Origin: Falsiruegeria mediterranea M17
GTDB taxonomy: Bacteria > Pseudomonadota > Alphaproteobacteria > Rhodobacterales > Rhodobacteraceae
Assembly (NCBI RefSeq): GCF_900302455.1
Contig: NZ_ONZG01000001.1
Coordinates: forward strand, 62,001 to 126,000
Length of the DNA: 64,000 nucleotides
Direction: 5' to 3'
The translations under genes were made by a program, and so were the position numbers. Every line of letters begins with the position of its first letter. Within the stretch, counting starts at the first letter, position 1. Shown here piece by piece: positions 29,505 to 37,301 of the stretch. The notes beneath the pieces are model-generated. The model was not told the origin of the DNA. It made no database searches and worked only from the letters and a program-made list of their open reading frames with translations.

Positions 29505-29777
29505 ATGACCACTATCAAAACCCTGGCCCTGATCACCGCAATGCTGGCGGCCCCTGCCATCGCTATGGCCAACTTCAACATCGGTGATACCTTGGGCACC
29601 GAAGTGGCTGCGATCCGCGCCATGCTCGAAGAGCAAGGGTATCAAGTGCAAGAGATCGAGTTCGAAGACGACGAGATCGAGGTTGAAGTCCTCAAGGATG
29701 GTGTGGAAACTGAGTTGGTGCTGAACCAGGCTGACGGTTCGGTAGTCGAGATCGAGATGGAAAAAGAGGACGACTGA
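29505..29777 (+). CDS. Small exported PepSY-domain protein
   Basis: This 90-aa protein has signal peptide MTTIKTLALITAMLAAPAIA, then a compact PepSY-like domain (GTEVAAIRAMLEEQGYQVQE and EIEVEVLKDGVETELVLNQA) and an acidic C-terminus. Start 29505 follows AAAGGAGAGA; the longer open frame upstream is noise. PepSY proteins are thought to bind or inhibit proteases or sense peptides. The membrane-anchored LuxR regulator 23 nt downstream is probably co-transcribed. Confidence 0.82.
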   Translation: MTTIKTLALITAMLAAPAIAMANFNIGDTLGTEVAAIRAMLEEQGYQVQEIEFEDDEIEVEVLKDGVETELVLNQADGSVVEIEMEKEDD

Positions 29778-29800
29778 GCGCGTCTCGGAAAGGGAGCCAC

Positions 29801-30310
29801 TTGAAGAATTCCGGCAAGGCTTGGTTGTGGCTCGTGTTGGTGGTGCAGGCTGTCTGCGCCGCCTTCTTTGTCATCGATGGACTGTTCGATTGGACCGGGA
29901 TGCCCGAGCCCTTGGGCTTTCGCGATCTTCATGCCTTCGAAATGGTGCTGAGCCTTGCTCTGCTTGCAGGAATCACCGCAACAGCGATGCAGATCCGCGC
30001 GCAGGACCAACGCGAGGTTCGAATGCAGAGGCAGCTCGACATGGCATCTGGCGCGTTCGAGCAACTCATCCAAGATCACTTTGACCAATGGCAACTCAGC
30101 AAGGCCGAGCGCGAGGTCGCCATGCTGGCGCTCAAAGGGCTGTCGGTTGCCGATATTGCCGCGCTGCGCCAGACGAAGGACGGCACGATCAAGGCGCAAT
30201 GCGCCGCCGTCTATCGCAAGGCCGGTGTGTCGGGTCGGATGCAATTGCTCAGCTATTTCGTCGAAGAGCTGATTGCCGAGCCCGTTTTGGACAAACCAAG
30301 TCAGATTTGA
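29801..30310 (+). CDS. Membrane-anchored LuxR-type HTH regulator
   Basis: This 169-aa protein starts with TTG preceded by AAAGGGAG. It has two hydrophobic helices, at residues about 7-27 (AWLWLVLVVQAVCAAFFVID) and 46-63, then a cytoplasmic linker of about 35 residues. A LuxR/GerE DNA-binding domain ends the protein (QLSKAEREVAMLALKGLSVA, then DIAALRQTKDGTIKAQCAAV). There is no receiver or autoinducer domain. With the PepSY partner it could form a small envelope-to-DNA signalling pair, which is inference. Confidence 0.8.
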   Translation: MKNSGKAWLWLVLVVQAVCAAFFVIDGLFDWTGMPEPLGFRDLHAFEMVLSLALLAGITATAMQIRAQDQREVRMQRQLDMASGAFEQLIQDHFDQWQLSKAEREVAMLALKGLSVADIAALRQTKDGTIKAQCAAVYRKAGVSGRMQLLSYFVEELIAEPVLDKPSQI

Positions 30311-30487
30311 CGCTCGCACCCATGTGACAGCGCATCCCTTGGCAATCATGGGATTTTTCCCCATCCAATTTTATTCATTCACCGAGGCAGAAATATCTGT
30401 GAACAGACGTGACGGCTGCACCCCTTTCAATCACGCGAATGACAGGCAAATGGTCCCACATCAAATGCCTGAACAAAGGATCACCCG

Positions 30488-31177
30488 ATGCGTCCCCCTC
30501 CACTTATTGCCGCCGCCGCCCTGGTACTGTCAGCGACCACCCTTTCCGCACAAGCCCTGCCCGATGGGTACTACGTCCAGGGGTTCCTGGGATACAATCA
30601 ACTTCAGGACACCAACCTGTCCGGCACTATCGGCGGCGCACCGCAATCGGTGTTTGGCGACTTTGATGGGGGCTACGGCATCGGGATCGCCGTCGGTCGC
30701 GAAATCCCGCAGTGGAGCAATTCGAACGTCGGCACCCGGGTCGAGCTGGAACTGTCTTATCGCAACAACGATGTTGAAACCCTGAATTTCACCGGCAATG
30801 GACCCGGCAACGAGGTCAACACCAGCGGCGACATCTCGTCGAGCTCGCTCTTTGCCAATGTTCTGTTCGACTTCAAGCAACAAGGTGCCTTTACCCCGTT
30901 TGTGGGCTTTGGTCTGGGCGCGCAGCGGACCAGCTATGATCTGGTCTATGGCCCCGGCGTTGCGATCCGCGACAGCGATACCAGCTTTGCCGCCCAAGCG
31001 ATTGCCGGTGTCAGCTATGATCTCAACAGCAACACGGCTTTGACCGTAGACGCCCGATATTCCCGCGCCTTTGGCGCGTCGAGCAGCAGGCTCAATCCCG
31101 CAGGCGTATCCACCGGTAACGTCGAGGATGATCTGGACAACTTCAGCGTCAACTTGGGCGTCCGCTTCAAGTTCTGA
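30488..31177 (+). CDS. Outer-membrane beta-barrel protein
   Basis: This 229-aa protein has a signal peptide (MRPPPLIAAAALVLSATTLS, cleavage near AQA). Alternating-residue strands follow, characteristic of an OmpA/OmpW-like 8-stranded barrel (YYVQGFLGYNQL, GTRVELELSYRNN, TPFVGFGLGAQRTSYD), and the C-terminal strand ends in NFSVNLGVRFKF with the terminal Phe recognised by BamA. AAAGGATC precedes ATG 30488. The function is probably structural or adhesive; no peptidoglycan-binding domain is present. Confidence 0.82.
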   Translation: MRPPPLIAAAALVLSATTLSAQALPDGYYVQGFLGYNQLQDTNLSGTIGGAPQSVFGDFDGGYGIGIAVGREIPQWSNSNVGTRVELELSYRNNDVETLNFTGNGPGNEVNTSGDISSSSLFANVLFDFKQQGAFTPFVGFGLGAQRTSYDLVYGPGVAIRDSDTSFAAQAIAGVSYDLNSNTALTVDARYSRAFGASSSRLNPAGVSTGNVEDDLDNFSVNLGVRFKF

Positions 31178-31182
31178 GCCGC

Positions 31183-31218
31183 GAAAGCGAAATCAGCCCC
31201 CACCCCAGTTTCGCTTTC
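31183..31218 (+). terminator. Inverted repeat after the beta-barrel gene, probable terminator
   Basis: GAAAGCGAAA (31183-31192) and TTTCGCTTTC (31209-31218) form a perfect 10-bp stem with a 16-nt loop, starting 5 nt after the stop codon. There is no long T tract, so termination efficiency is uncertain. Confidence 0.5.
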
Positions 31219-31250
31219 CCCGCATGACCCGGCGCTGTATGCATCGGGTC

Positions 31251-31967
31251 ATGCGATCATTTGTCATTCACATGTCTTCCAGCACCGCACGCCGTCCCAA
31301 CGCCGAGACACTGGTTGAGCAGCTGCCAGATGCCGAGTTGATCGAGGCTGTGAACGGTCGCGACCCAGCCGAGATCGCAGACGTGCAATGCCATCCCGGC
31401 AACCTGTTCAAACCGCATTATCCCTTTGCCCTGCGCCCCGCTGAAATCGGCGTGTTCCAAAGCCATCGCCGCATCTGGCGCAAGTTGGTTGACGACAAGA
31501 TCGACCTCGCCATCATTACTGAGGATGATCTGGCGATCGACCCGGATCGCTTTTCCCAGACGCTGGACCTGCTGCAGGACCACGCGACGGTCGACAGTTA
31601 CATTCGCCTGCCTGTGAAACAACGCGAGCGACCGGCCCAGGTGGTTGCAGAAAAGGGCGACTTGAAACTGATCCTGCCTAAGGTCATCGGCCTGCAATGC
31701 ATTTGCCAGGTTGTCGGCCGCGAAGCTGCGCGTCGGCTGTTGGCCGTGACCGATCAGATCGACCGACCAGTGGACACGCTGTTGCAGATGCATTGGGTCA
31801 CAGGGCAACCAGTTCACGCCGTTTTGGGCGCAGGCAATCGCGAGGTCGCGAGCCAAATCGGCGGATCGACGATCCAGACAAAAATACGCCCCAGCGGCAA
31901 GCTGGGGCGCGAATGCAAGCGCGGTGTCTATCGGGCGCAACTGGCGCTGCGCCCGCAAAAACCCTGA
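31251..31967 (+). CDS. Glycosyltransferase family 25 protein
   Basis: This 238-aa protein is of the LPS glycosyltransferase GT25 type. MRSFVIHMSSSTARRPNAET is the nucleotide-sugar-binding opening, PAEIGVFQSHRRIWRKLVDD is the family-typical block, and IITEDDLAIDP holds the acidic metal-binding ED(D) motif. The predicted role is adding a hexose to LPS or another surface glycan. Start 31251 is chosen because the family begins with this FVIH strand; the longer open frame is a run-in from the upstream region. The stop directly abuts the stop of the convergent peroxiredoxin gene. Confidence 0.8.
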   Translation: MRSFVIHMSSSTARRPNAETLVEQLPDAELIEAVNGRDPAEIADVQCHPGNLFKPHYPFALRPAEIGVFQSHRRIWRKLVDDKIDLAIITEDDLAIDPDRFSQTLDLLQDHATVDSYIRLPVKQRERPAQVVAEKGDLKLILPKVIGLQCICQVVGREAARRLLAVTDQIDRPVDTLLQMHWVTGQPVHAVLGAGNREVASQIGGSTIQTKIRPSGKLGRECKRGVYRAQLALRPQKP

Positions 31968-32618
31968 TTATTCCGGTGCTTTGGTTTTGCGCAGGTAAGG
32001 GAAGATCGTCTCGAACTCGCCGAACTTCTCCTTGGCCTCTTCATTGCTGACGGCCGGCGGGATGATCACATCTTCGCCCGGCACCCAGTTGGCGGGTGTT
32101 GCTACCCCCTTGGACGACATCTGCAACCCGTCGAGGGCGCGCAGGATCTCGGCAAAGTTGCGACCCACGGTCATCGGGTAGGTCATCGACAGTTTCAGCT
32201 GTTTGTCAGGTCCGATGATGAAAACCGATCGCACCGTGGCGCTATCGGCCGGGGTGCGTCCGTCGGGCAGATAGGCCTCGGCAGGCAGCATGTCGAAGGC
32301 TTTGGACACAGCCAGGCCATCGTCTGCGATAATCGGGAAACCGGCTGCCGCATTACCGTATTTCTCAATGTCGCCCTTCCACTTCTTGTGGTCCTCGACA
32401 CCGTCAACGGATACGCCGATCACTTTTGTGCCGCGCGCTGCCCATTCGTCGGCCAGCTGTGCCACGGCCGAAAACTCGGTTGTGCAAACGGGGGTGAAGT
32501 CTTTGGGGTGCGAAAACAGAATCGCCCAGCTGTCGCCAATCCAGTCGTGGAACTGAATGGTGCCGTGATCGGTCTCTGCAGTGAAATTCGGAACAGTATC
32601 GTTAATACGCAAACCCAT
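31968..32618 (-). CDS. 1-Cys peroxiredoxin (Prx6 type)
   Basis: This 216-aa thiol peroxidase is the usual length for the Prx6 group. The peroxidatic Cys45 is in HPKDFTPVCTTEFS. The C-terminal half has RSVFIIGPDKQLKLSMTYPM and TVGRNFAEILRALDGLQ, typical of the 1-Cys class. No resolving cysteine is evident. It detoxifies hydrogen and organic peroxides in the cytoplasm. Divergent from the aldehyde dehydrogenase, it shares a 276-bp region that holds two palindromes. Confidence 0.92.
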   Translation of the reverse strand: MGLRINDTVPNFTAETDHGTIQFHDWIGDSWAILFSHPKDFTPVCTTEFSAVAQLADEWAARGTKVIGVSVDGVEDHKKWKGDIEKYGNAAAGFPIIADDGLAVSKAFDMLPAEAYLPDGRTPADSATVRSVFIIGPDKQLKLSMTYPMTVGRNFAEILRALDGLQMSSKGVATPANWVPGEDVIIPPAVSNEEAKEKFGEFETIFPYLRKTKAPE

Positions 32619-32780
32619 GGCTCATCTCCTTTGGTATGAAAATCCGGGTCGGATCGTCCTGACCCGCCCAACTTAGTGTTTCTGCCGCAAGGTTACAGGG
32701 GCAAAGTGACGAAGGGGAAACAAATCCTGCTTGCAAAGACCGGCACGATGCGCAGCGTTGACAGCGGAGGAGCTTCACGC

Positions 32781-32802
32781 GAATAATTTGATCAAATTAT
32801 TC
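32781..32802. promoter_or_regulatory. Perfect 22-bp AT-rich palindrome
   Basis: The half-site GAATAATTTGA is followed directly by its exact reverse complement, with no spacer. The local A+T richness stands out against the surrounding G+C-rich DNA. It is 163 bp upstream of the peroxiredoxin start and 93 bp upstream of the aldehyde dehydrogenase start, so it could regulate either. The binding protein is unknown. Confidence 0.6.
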
Positions 32803-32850
32803 AAAATCCCCTTGCTCGGAACCAGGGGTGGTGACACATTGGCCACAAAT

Positions 32851-32866
32851 TCGACCAATCGGTCGA
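32851..32866. promoter_or_regulatory. TetR-type candidate operator before the aldehyde dehydrogenase
   Basis: TCGACC (32851-32856) and GGTCGA (32861-32866) form a perfect inverted repeat with a 4-nt spacer, 28 bp before ATG 32895. The shape resembles TetR-family operators. No TetR gene is adjacent in the window. Confidence 0.5.
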
Positions 32867-32894
32867 CTTATTGGCAGGATCAGGAGAGTCAGAC

Positions 32895-34334
32895 ATGATC
32901 GAAAAACGCGACTTTTATATCAACGGCGCATGGGTCGCCCCAGCCGCCACCAACGACTTTGAAGTCATCAATCCCTCCACTGAAGAGCCCTGCGCAGTGA
33001 TCTCTTTGGGGGGACAGGCTGACACGGACGCAGCCGTGGCCGCGGCCAAAGCCGCCCTGCCCGGCTGGATGGCAACACCGGTCGAAGAGCGTATTGCTCT
33101 GGTCGAAAAGCTGGCCGAAGTTTATCAATCCCGCACTGAAAACTTGGCTCAAGCCATGTCCGCCGAAATGGGTGCACCGATCGACATGTCCCGCACGCAG
33201 CAGGTTGGCGCAGGTGCATGGCATTTGATGAACTTCATCAAGGCAGCCAAAAGGTTTGAGTTCGAAAAACCGCTCGGCGATCACGCCCCCAACGACCGCA
33301 TCATTCATGAGGCTGTTGGCGTCGCGGCCCTGATCACCCCGTGGAACTGGCCGATGAACCAGATCACGCTCAAGGTCGGCGCGGCAGCTGTTGCAGGGTG
33401 CACCATGGTTCTGAAACCATCCGAGCAAAGCCCGCTGAACGCGATGATCTTTGCCGAGATGATGGACGAGGCCGGGTTCCCTGCCGGTGTCTTCAACCTG
33501 GTGAACGGCGACGGTGTCGGCGTCGGCTCGCAACTGTCGGGTCATCCGGACGTAGATATGGTCAGCTTCACCGGCTCAACTCGTGCCGGCACCGCGATTT
33601 CCAAGAACGCCGCCGACACGCTCAAGAAGGTGCACCTGGAACTGGGCGGCAAGGGCGCCAACGTTGTCTTTGACGACGCCGACGAAAAGGCGATCAAGCG
33701 TGGTGTTTTGCACATGATGAACAACACCGGCCAAAGCTGTAACGCCCCCAGCCGGATGCTGGTGCAGCGCGGTGTCTATGATCAGGCCGTCGAAACCGCC
33801 GGTCAGGTCGCGCAGATGGTGTCCGTCGGCAACGCTTTGGAAGAAGGTCGCCATATCGGCCCCGTCGTCAACGAGCTGCAGTGGAACAAGATCCAGGACC
33901 TGATCCAGAAGGGCATCGACGAAGGCGCCAAGCTGGTGGCTGGTGGCACTGGTCGCCCGGACGGCCTGAACAAGGGTTACTATGTGAAACCCACCGTCTT
34001 TGCCGACGCCAACAACCAGATGACCATCGCGCGCGAGGAGATCTTTGGCCCGGTTCTGACCATGATCCCCTTCGACACCGAAGAGGAAGCGGTCGAGATT
34101 GCCAACGACACGCCTTATGGCCTGACCAACTATGTCCAGACGCAAGATCCTCAGCGCCTGAACCGCATGGCACGCACCCTGCGTTCGGGCATGGTGGAAA
34201 TGAACGGCACCAGCCGTGGCGCAGGCTCACCCTTTGGCGGCATGAAGCAGTCGGGCAACGGCCGCGAAGGCGGCGTTTGGGGGCTCGAGGACTTTTTGGA
34301 AGTCAAAGCCGTCAGCGGTTGGGCGGCTGAGTAA
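32895..34334 (+). CDS. NAD(P)-dependent aldehyde dehydrogenase
   Basis: This 479-aa ALDH superfamily enzyme has the cofactor-binding block ALITPWNWPMNQITLKVGAA, the catalytic Glu region VHLELGGKGANVVFDDAD, the catalytic Cys in NNTGQSCNAPSR, and EEIFGPVLTM plus SPFGGMKQSGNGREGG near the C-terminus. Substrate specificity cannot be assigned. Start 32895 follows AGGAGAG; eight extra upstream codons are open but lack such a site. A strong terminator follows the gene, so it appears to be a single-gene unit behind two palindromic operators. Confidence 0.9.
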   Translation: MIEKRDFYINGAWVAPAATNDFEVINPSTEEPCAVISLGGQADTDAAVAAAKAALPGWMATPVEERIALVEKLAEVYQSRTENLAQAMSAEMGAPIDMSRTQQVGAGAWHLMNFIKAAKRFEFEKPLGDHAPNDRIIHEAVGVAALITPWNWPMNQITLKVGAAAVAGCTMVLKPSEQSPLNAMIFAEMMDEAGFPAGVFNLVNGDGVGVGSQLSGHPDVDMVSFTGSTRAGTAISKNAADTLKKVHLELGGKGANVVFDDADEKAIKRGVLHMMNNTGQSCNAPSRMLVQRGVYDQAVETAGQVAQMVSVGNALEEGRHIGPVVNELQWNKIQDLIQKGIDEGAKLVAGGTGRPDGLNKGYYVKPTVFADANNQMTIAREEIFGPVLTMIPFDTEEEAVEIANDTPYGLTNYVQTQDPQRLNRMARTLRSGMVEMNGTSRGAGSPFGGMKQSGNGREGGVWGLEDFLEVKAVSGWAAE

Positions 34335-34357
34335 GCACCCGATGCTTTGAAAATGCG

Positions 34358-34392
34358 CGGGCCGGGCAGTTCCAATCTGCCCGGCCCGTTTT
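34358..34392 (+). terminator. Strong Rho-independent terminator
   Basis: CGGGCCGGGCAG (34358-34369) pairs perfectly with CTGCCCGGCCCG (34377-34388) over 12 bp with a 7-nt loop, followed by TTTT. It separates the aldehyde dehydrogenase from the convergent gene. Confidence 0.9.
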
Positions 34393-34397
34393 CCTTG

Positions 34398-34832
34398 TCA
34401 TTCCGGCATCACGACCAGTTGCGGCTGACCGTCCGACGTCTTGCGCGTCGAACGCCCATCCCACCCGATCTCACCGCTGACCCGCTGGCGATAAGACGAG
34501 AAACTGTCGAACGTCACCACATCCACGGGCTGATCGAAATGCAAGGTCACGCGGCGATGCGATCCGTCCCCCATCGTGGATAGCGCGCGCACTTCTCCCC
34601 GGAACGGTTGTCCCAGATACGTACCGCGCACGCGGTCGCCGACCCGCAGCAACATCCGGTTTCCCGCCATCGCATGCAGGGTGTTCCAATCCCGCACGCC
34701 ATGCTGGGTGGCCACCAGCTCCAGCGCATCACTATGGCTGAGCTGCACACCGGTGCCGCGCAGTTTTTCCCTCAGGCGTTTGGCCTGGGCTTTGAACTCC
34801 GACACCGGAGCAATATTTTGAACAGTCGTCAT
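34398..34832 (-). CDS. Small protein with glyoxalase-associated helical domain
   Basis: This 144-aa cytoplasmic protein starts at ATG 34832 (an ATG one codon earlier is equally possible). The N-terminal half contains FKAQAKRLREKLRGTGVQLS and SDALELVATQHGVRDWNTLH, a pattern seen in the small domain attached to glyoxalase-superfamily proteins (Glyoxalase_8-like). The C-terminal half (RVGDRVRGTYLGQPFRGEVR, HRRVTLHFDQPVDVVTFDSF) looks like a small beta-barrel. No vicinal-oxygen-chelate metal site is visible, so a glyoxalase activity is doubtful. The function is unknown. The open frame extending to 35009 is not supported. Confidence 0.7.
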   Translation of the reverse strand: MTTVQNIAPVSEFKAQAKRLREKLRGTGVQLSHSDALELVATQHGVRDWNTLHAMAGNRMLLRVGDRVRGTYLGQPFRGEVRALSTMGDGSHRRVTLHFDQPVDVVTFDSFSSYRQRVSGEIGWDGRSTRKTSDGQPQLVVMPE

Positions 34833-35086
34833 CATTTGCCTCGTTTCTTTCAAACGGACACGCGAAAACATGGACGGGGCTCGCATTGCCATCCGGGCGC
34901 GCCGTGAAAGGGGCGTCAGATGTATCAAATCGGGTTTCACCAAAGCCAAATGGCCGCGAGCGGCAGGGGACCCGAACCTAAGCCGGTGAAATAGGAAGCC
35001 CAGACCCACATGTCAACGGTATGGCTGGCCATGCCCGGCAGGAGCGCCTAAACAGACACAGACGCCTTCATCACGGACCGCTCGTA

Positions 35087-35932
35087 ATGATCATCACTCG
35101 CCTGCACGGCCGCCTCGGCAATCAGATGTTCCAATATGCCGCCGCCGCCGGATTGGCCGCGCGGGTTGGAACACGGGTGGCCCTGGATGCTCGCGGTGCC
35201 ATTTTGCGCGGCGAAGGCGTGCTGACACGTGTGTTTGATTTGCCGTTGGTCGATCCCGGGCCTTTGCCTCCGTTAAAGTCCAAGGCCCCGCTGCGCTATG
35301 CGCTATGGCGCAAATTCGGTAGCGCCCCCAAGTTCCAACGCGAACGAAGCCTGGGCTACAACGCTGAAATCGAGGGGTGGGCAGACGGCAGTTACCTGCA
35401 TGGGTATTGGCAAAGCGAGAAGTATTTTGGGCGGATTTCACAAGATATTCGGTCAGCGTTTTCCTTTCCCGAATTCTCAAACACGCAGAACGCCGAAATG
35501 GCGGCACGCATTGGCGAAGAACAGGCCATCTCGCTCCACGTCCGACGAGGAGACTATGTCAGCCTGAATGCGCATGTGCTCTGCGATCAGAATTATTACG
35601 AGGCGGCATTGGCTCGCGTTCTGGAAGGGACAGAAGGCACGCCAACTGTTTTTGTCTTCTCGGACGACCCGCAATGGGCCAAGGACAATCTGCCACTGCC
35701 GGTCAAAAAGGTGGTGGTGGACTTCAACGGGCCAGAGACAGATTTCGAGGACATGCGCTTGATGAGCCTGTGTCGCCACAACATCATTGGCAACTCGTCG
35801 TTCAGTTGGTGGGCCGCCTGGCTGAACCAGACCCCTGGCAAACAGGTCGCAGGGCCGTCCAAATGGTTCGGCGATCCAAACCTGTCCAATCCCGATATCC
35901 TACCCCCGGACTGGCACCGGATTGAGGCATAA
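35087..35932 (+). CDS. Glycosyltransferase family 11 (alpha-1,2-fucosyltransferase-like)
   Basis: This 281-aa GT11 protein has the N-terminal motif RLHGRLGNQMFQYAAAAGLA and the nucleotide-sugar-binding motif HVRRGDYV at the middle. Later blocks are TPTVFVFSDDPQWAKDNL and CRHNIIGNSSFSWWAAWLN, both characteristic of bacterial GT11 enzymes. It probably transfers L-fucose or a related deoxysugar onto LPS or capsule. No sugar-nucleotide synthesis genes are nearby. Start 35087 is chosen because the conserved domain begins at once; the ribosome site is weak. Repeat copy C follows the gene. Confidence 0.85.
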   Translation: MIITRLHGRLGNQMFQYAAAAGLAARVGTRVALDARGAILRGEGVLTRVFDLPLVDPGPLPPLKSKAPLRYALWRKFGSAPKFQRERSLGYNAEIEGWADGSYLHGYWQSEKYFGRISQDIRSAFSFPEFSNTQNAEMAARIGEEQAISLHVRRGDYVSLNAHVLCDQNYYEAALARVLEGTEGTPTVFVFSDDPQWAKDNLPLPVKKVVVDFNGPETDFEDMRLMSLCRHNIIGNSSFSWWAAWLNQTPGKQVAGPSKWFGDPNLSNPDILPPDWHRIEA

Positions 35933-35982
35933 GCCCGCCAACATCAAATTGAAATTGCGAGCGTCACAGCTTCGTTCCCGGT

Positions 35983-36066
35983 GCCCTCCCGCCCGCCTTA
36001 CGTGCATCAAAGATGCCCTCCTCCCGTTGGCCAGAAAGAAGTCGTGCGCCTCGCTACGCTCGGCGG
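35983..36066 (-). repeat. Structured intergenic repeat, copy C (minus strand)
   Basis: Reading the minus strand: CCGCCGAGCGTAGCGAGGC (36066-36048), then GGCCAACGGGAGGAGG (36032-36017), then a hairpin GCATC-TTT-GATGC (36016-36004), then GGCGGGCGGGAGGGC (35997-35983). The first block differs by one base from copy B. The second is like copy A with one C fewer. The hairpin has wholly different bases yet stays self-complementary. It lies between convergent genes. Confidence 0.7.
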
Positions 36067-36129
36067 TTGGCGCTTGTCGCGAACCGAGTGCCCCAAGCGA
36101 TGCCGCGCCGGGAGCACCCCCGGACTGGA

Positions 36130-36777
36130 TCAGAACGGCGCCTTGGCGCGGAACTTCATCGATAGGCCGCCTTCGGGATGCTTCAGGCGCAGCTCTTCCG
36201 AATGCAGCATCAGACGGGGGAAGTCGCGCGCGGGACCTTCGGCATAGAACGGATCGCCCAGGATCGGGTGGCCCAATGCCAGCATGTGCACGCGCAGCTG
36301 GTGGGACCGCCCGGTCTTTGGGCTCAGCTTCACCCGTGTGGTTTGACCCTCGTACTTGGCAACCCGCCAATCCGTCACAGCCTGCTTACCGGTCTCGTGG
36401 CACACCATCTGACGTGGTCGATTTGGCCAATCGACGATCAGCGGCAGATCCACGGTGCCCGTTTTCGGCTCAAGCCGGCCCCAAACCCGCGCCACATAAA
36501 TCTTGCGTGTCTGACGTTTTTCAAACTGCATCCCCAGGTGCCGCTGCGCATGCGGCGTCTGGGCAAAGATCATCACGCCCGATGTGTCCCGATCCAGACG
36601 ATGCACCAGCAGCGCCTGCGGAAATGCCGCCTGCACGCGGCTCAGCAGGCAATCAGCCAGATGCTCCCCTCTCCCGGGCACGGACAAAAGGCCCGAGGGT
36701 TTGTCGACCACGATCACCTGCGCATCTTCGTGCAACACGTTCAGCGGGTCGGTGGGGGGATTGTAATCATCGCTCAT
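36130..36777 (-). CDS. RluA-family pseudouridine synthase
   Basis: This 215-aa protein has the catalytic Asp in LLVHRLDRDTSGVMIFAQT and the family blocks VIVVDKPSGLLSVPGR, KIYVARVWG, GRSHQLRVHMLALGHPILGD and LMLHSEELRL. It has no S4 domain. Size and sequence are consistent with RluA, which modifies 23S U746 and tRNA U32, but the exact target is not certain. Start 36777 gives MSDDYNPPTDPLNVLHEDAQ; the frame extending to 37389 overlaps the divergent NTF2-like gene and is spurious. Confidence 0.87.
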   Translation of the reverse strand: MSDDYNPPTDPLNVLHEDAQVIVVDKPSGLLSVPGRGEHLADCLLSRVQAAFPQALLVHRLDRDTSGVMIFAQTPHAQRHLGMQFEKRQTRKIYVARVWGRLEPKTGTVDLPLIVDWPNRPRQMVCHETGKQAVTDWRVAKYEGQTTRVKLSPKTGRSHQLRVHMLALGHPILGDPFYAEGPARDFPRLMLHSEELRLKHPEGGLSMKFRAKAPF

Positions 36778-36873
36778 GCCCGCGTCCCTACCCCAGAGCG
36801 CTGCCTCCCGCAACGTCGCCCTTGCAGCCATGTCCACGATGCCGGACCTTTGCGGAAAGAGCGAGGAGACATC

Positions 36874-37284
36874 ATGCACCCGACAATCACCAAGATGCAG
36901 GAAGTCGTGGCCAAAGGCGACGAAAGCCTGATCCACGAGCTGCTGGCAGACGACGTCAGCTTCATGCCGCCCACCTACTACAAGACCTGGAAGGGGCGCG
37001 AACCGGTTGCCGCTGTGCTGGGCCATGTGGGGCAGGTGTTTTCCGATTTTCGCTATCGGCGCGTGATGGGCGACGGCAAGGACTGGGCGCTGGAGTTTCA
37101 ATGCAAGGTTGGTGATCTGGACGCTGTTGGCGTCGACCTGATCACGCTGAACGACGATGGGTTGATCGAAACCTTCGAGGTGGTGATGCGCCCCTACAAG
37201 ACCATTGGCGCGCTGCGTGATGCGATGAACGCTCGGGTCATGACCGACGCCCGCTTCCTCAAGTTCCGCGAGGCACTGTCCTGA
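36874..37284 (+). CDS. SnoaL/NTF2-like small protein
   Basis: This 136-aa protein has the NTF2-like fold pattern: an N-terminal helix (MHPTITKMQEVVAKGDESLI), HELLADDVSFMPPTYYKTWK, then alternating strands (DWALEFQCKVGDLDAVGVDL and DDGLIETFEVVMRPYK). The cone-shaped pocket of this fold serves many enzymes and binding proteins, so the role is not predictable. GAGGAGA precedes ATG 36874. A GDSL-type hydrolase follows within 20 nt and is probably translated from the same message. Confidence 0.78.
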   Translation: MHPTITKMQEVVAKGDESLIHELLADDVSFMPPTYYKTWKGREPVAAVLGHVGQVFSDFRYRRVMGDGKDWALEFQCKVGDLDAVGVDLITLNDDGLIETFEVVMRPYKTIGALRDAMNARVMTDARFLKFREALS

Positions 37285-37301
37285 TCGCAATCGATCAAAT
37301 A

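Noticed and set aside
34833-35086. Structured RNA in the gap before the GT11 gene
   Set aside because: Some short complementary segments exist, but no convincing helix set or known riboswitch core was recognised.
35922-37115. A 397-codon plus-strand frame across repeat C and the RluA-type gene
   Set aside because: It is composed of Pro/Arg/Ala-rich sequence from a repeat and an antisense gene, and no ribosome site or domain is visible.
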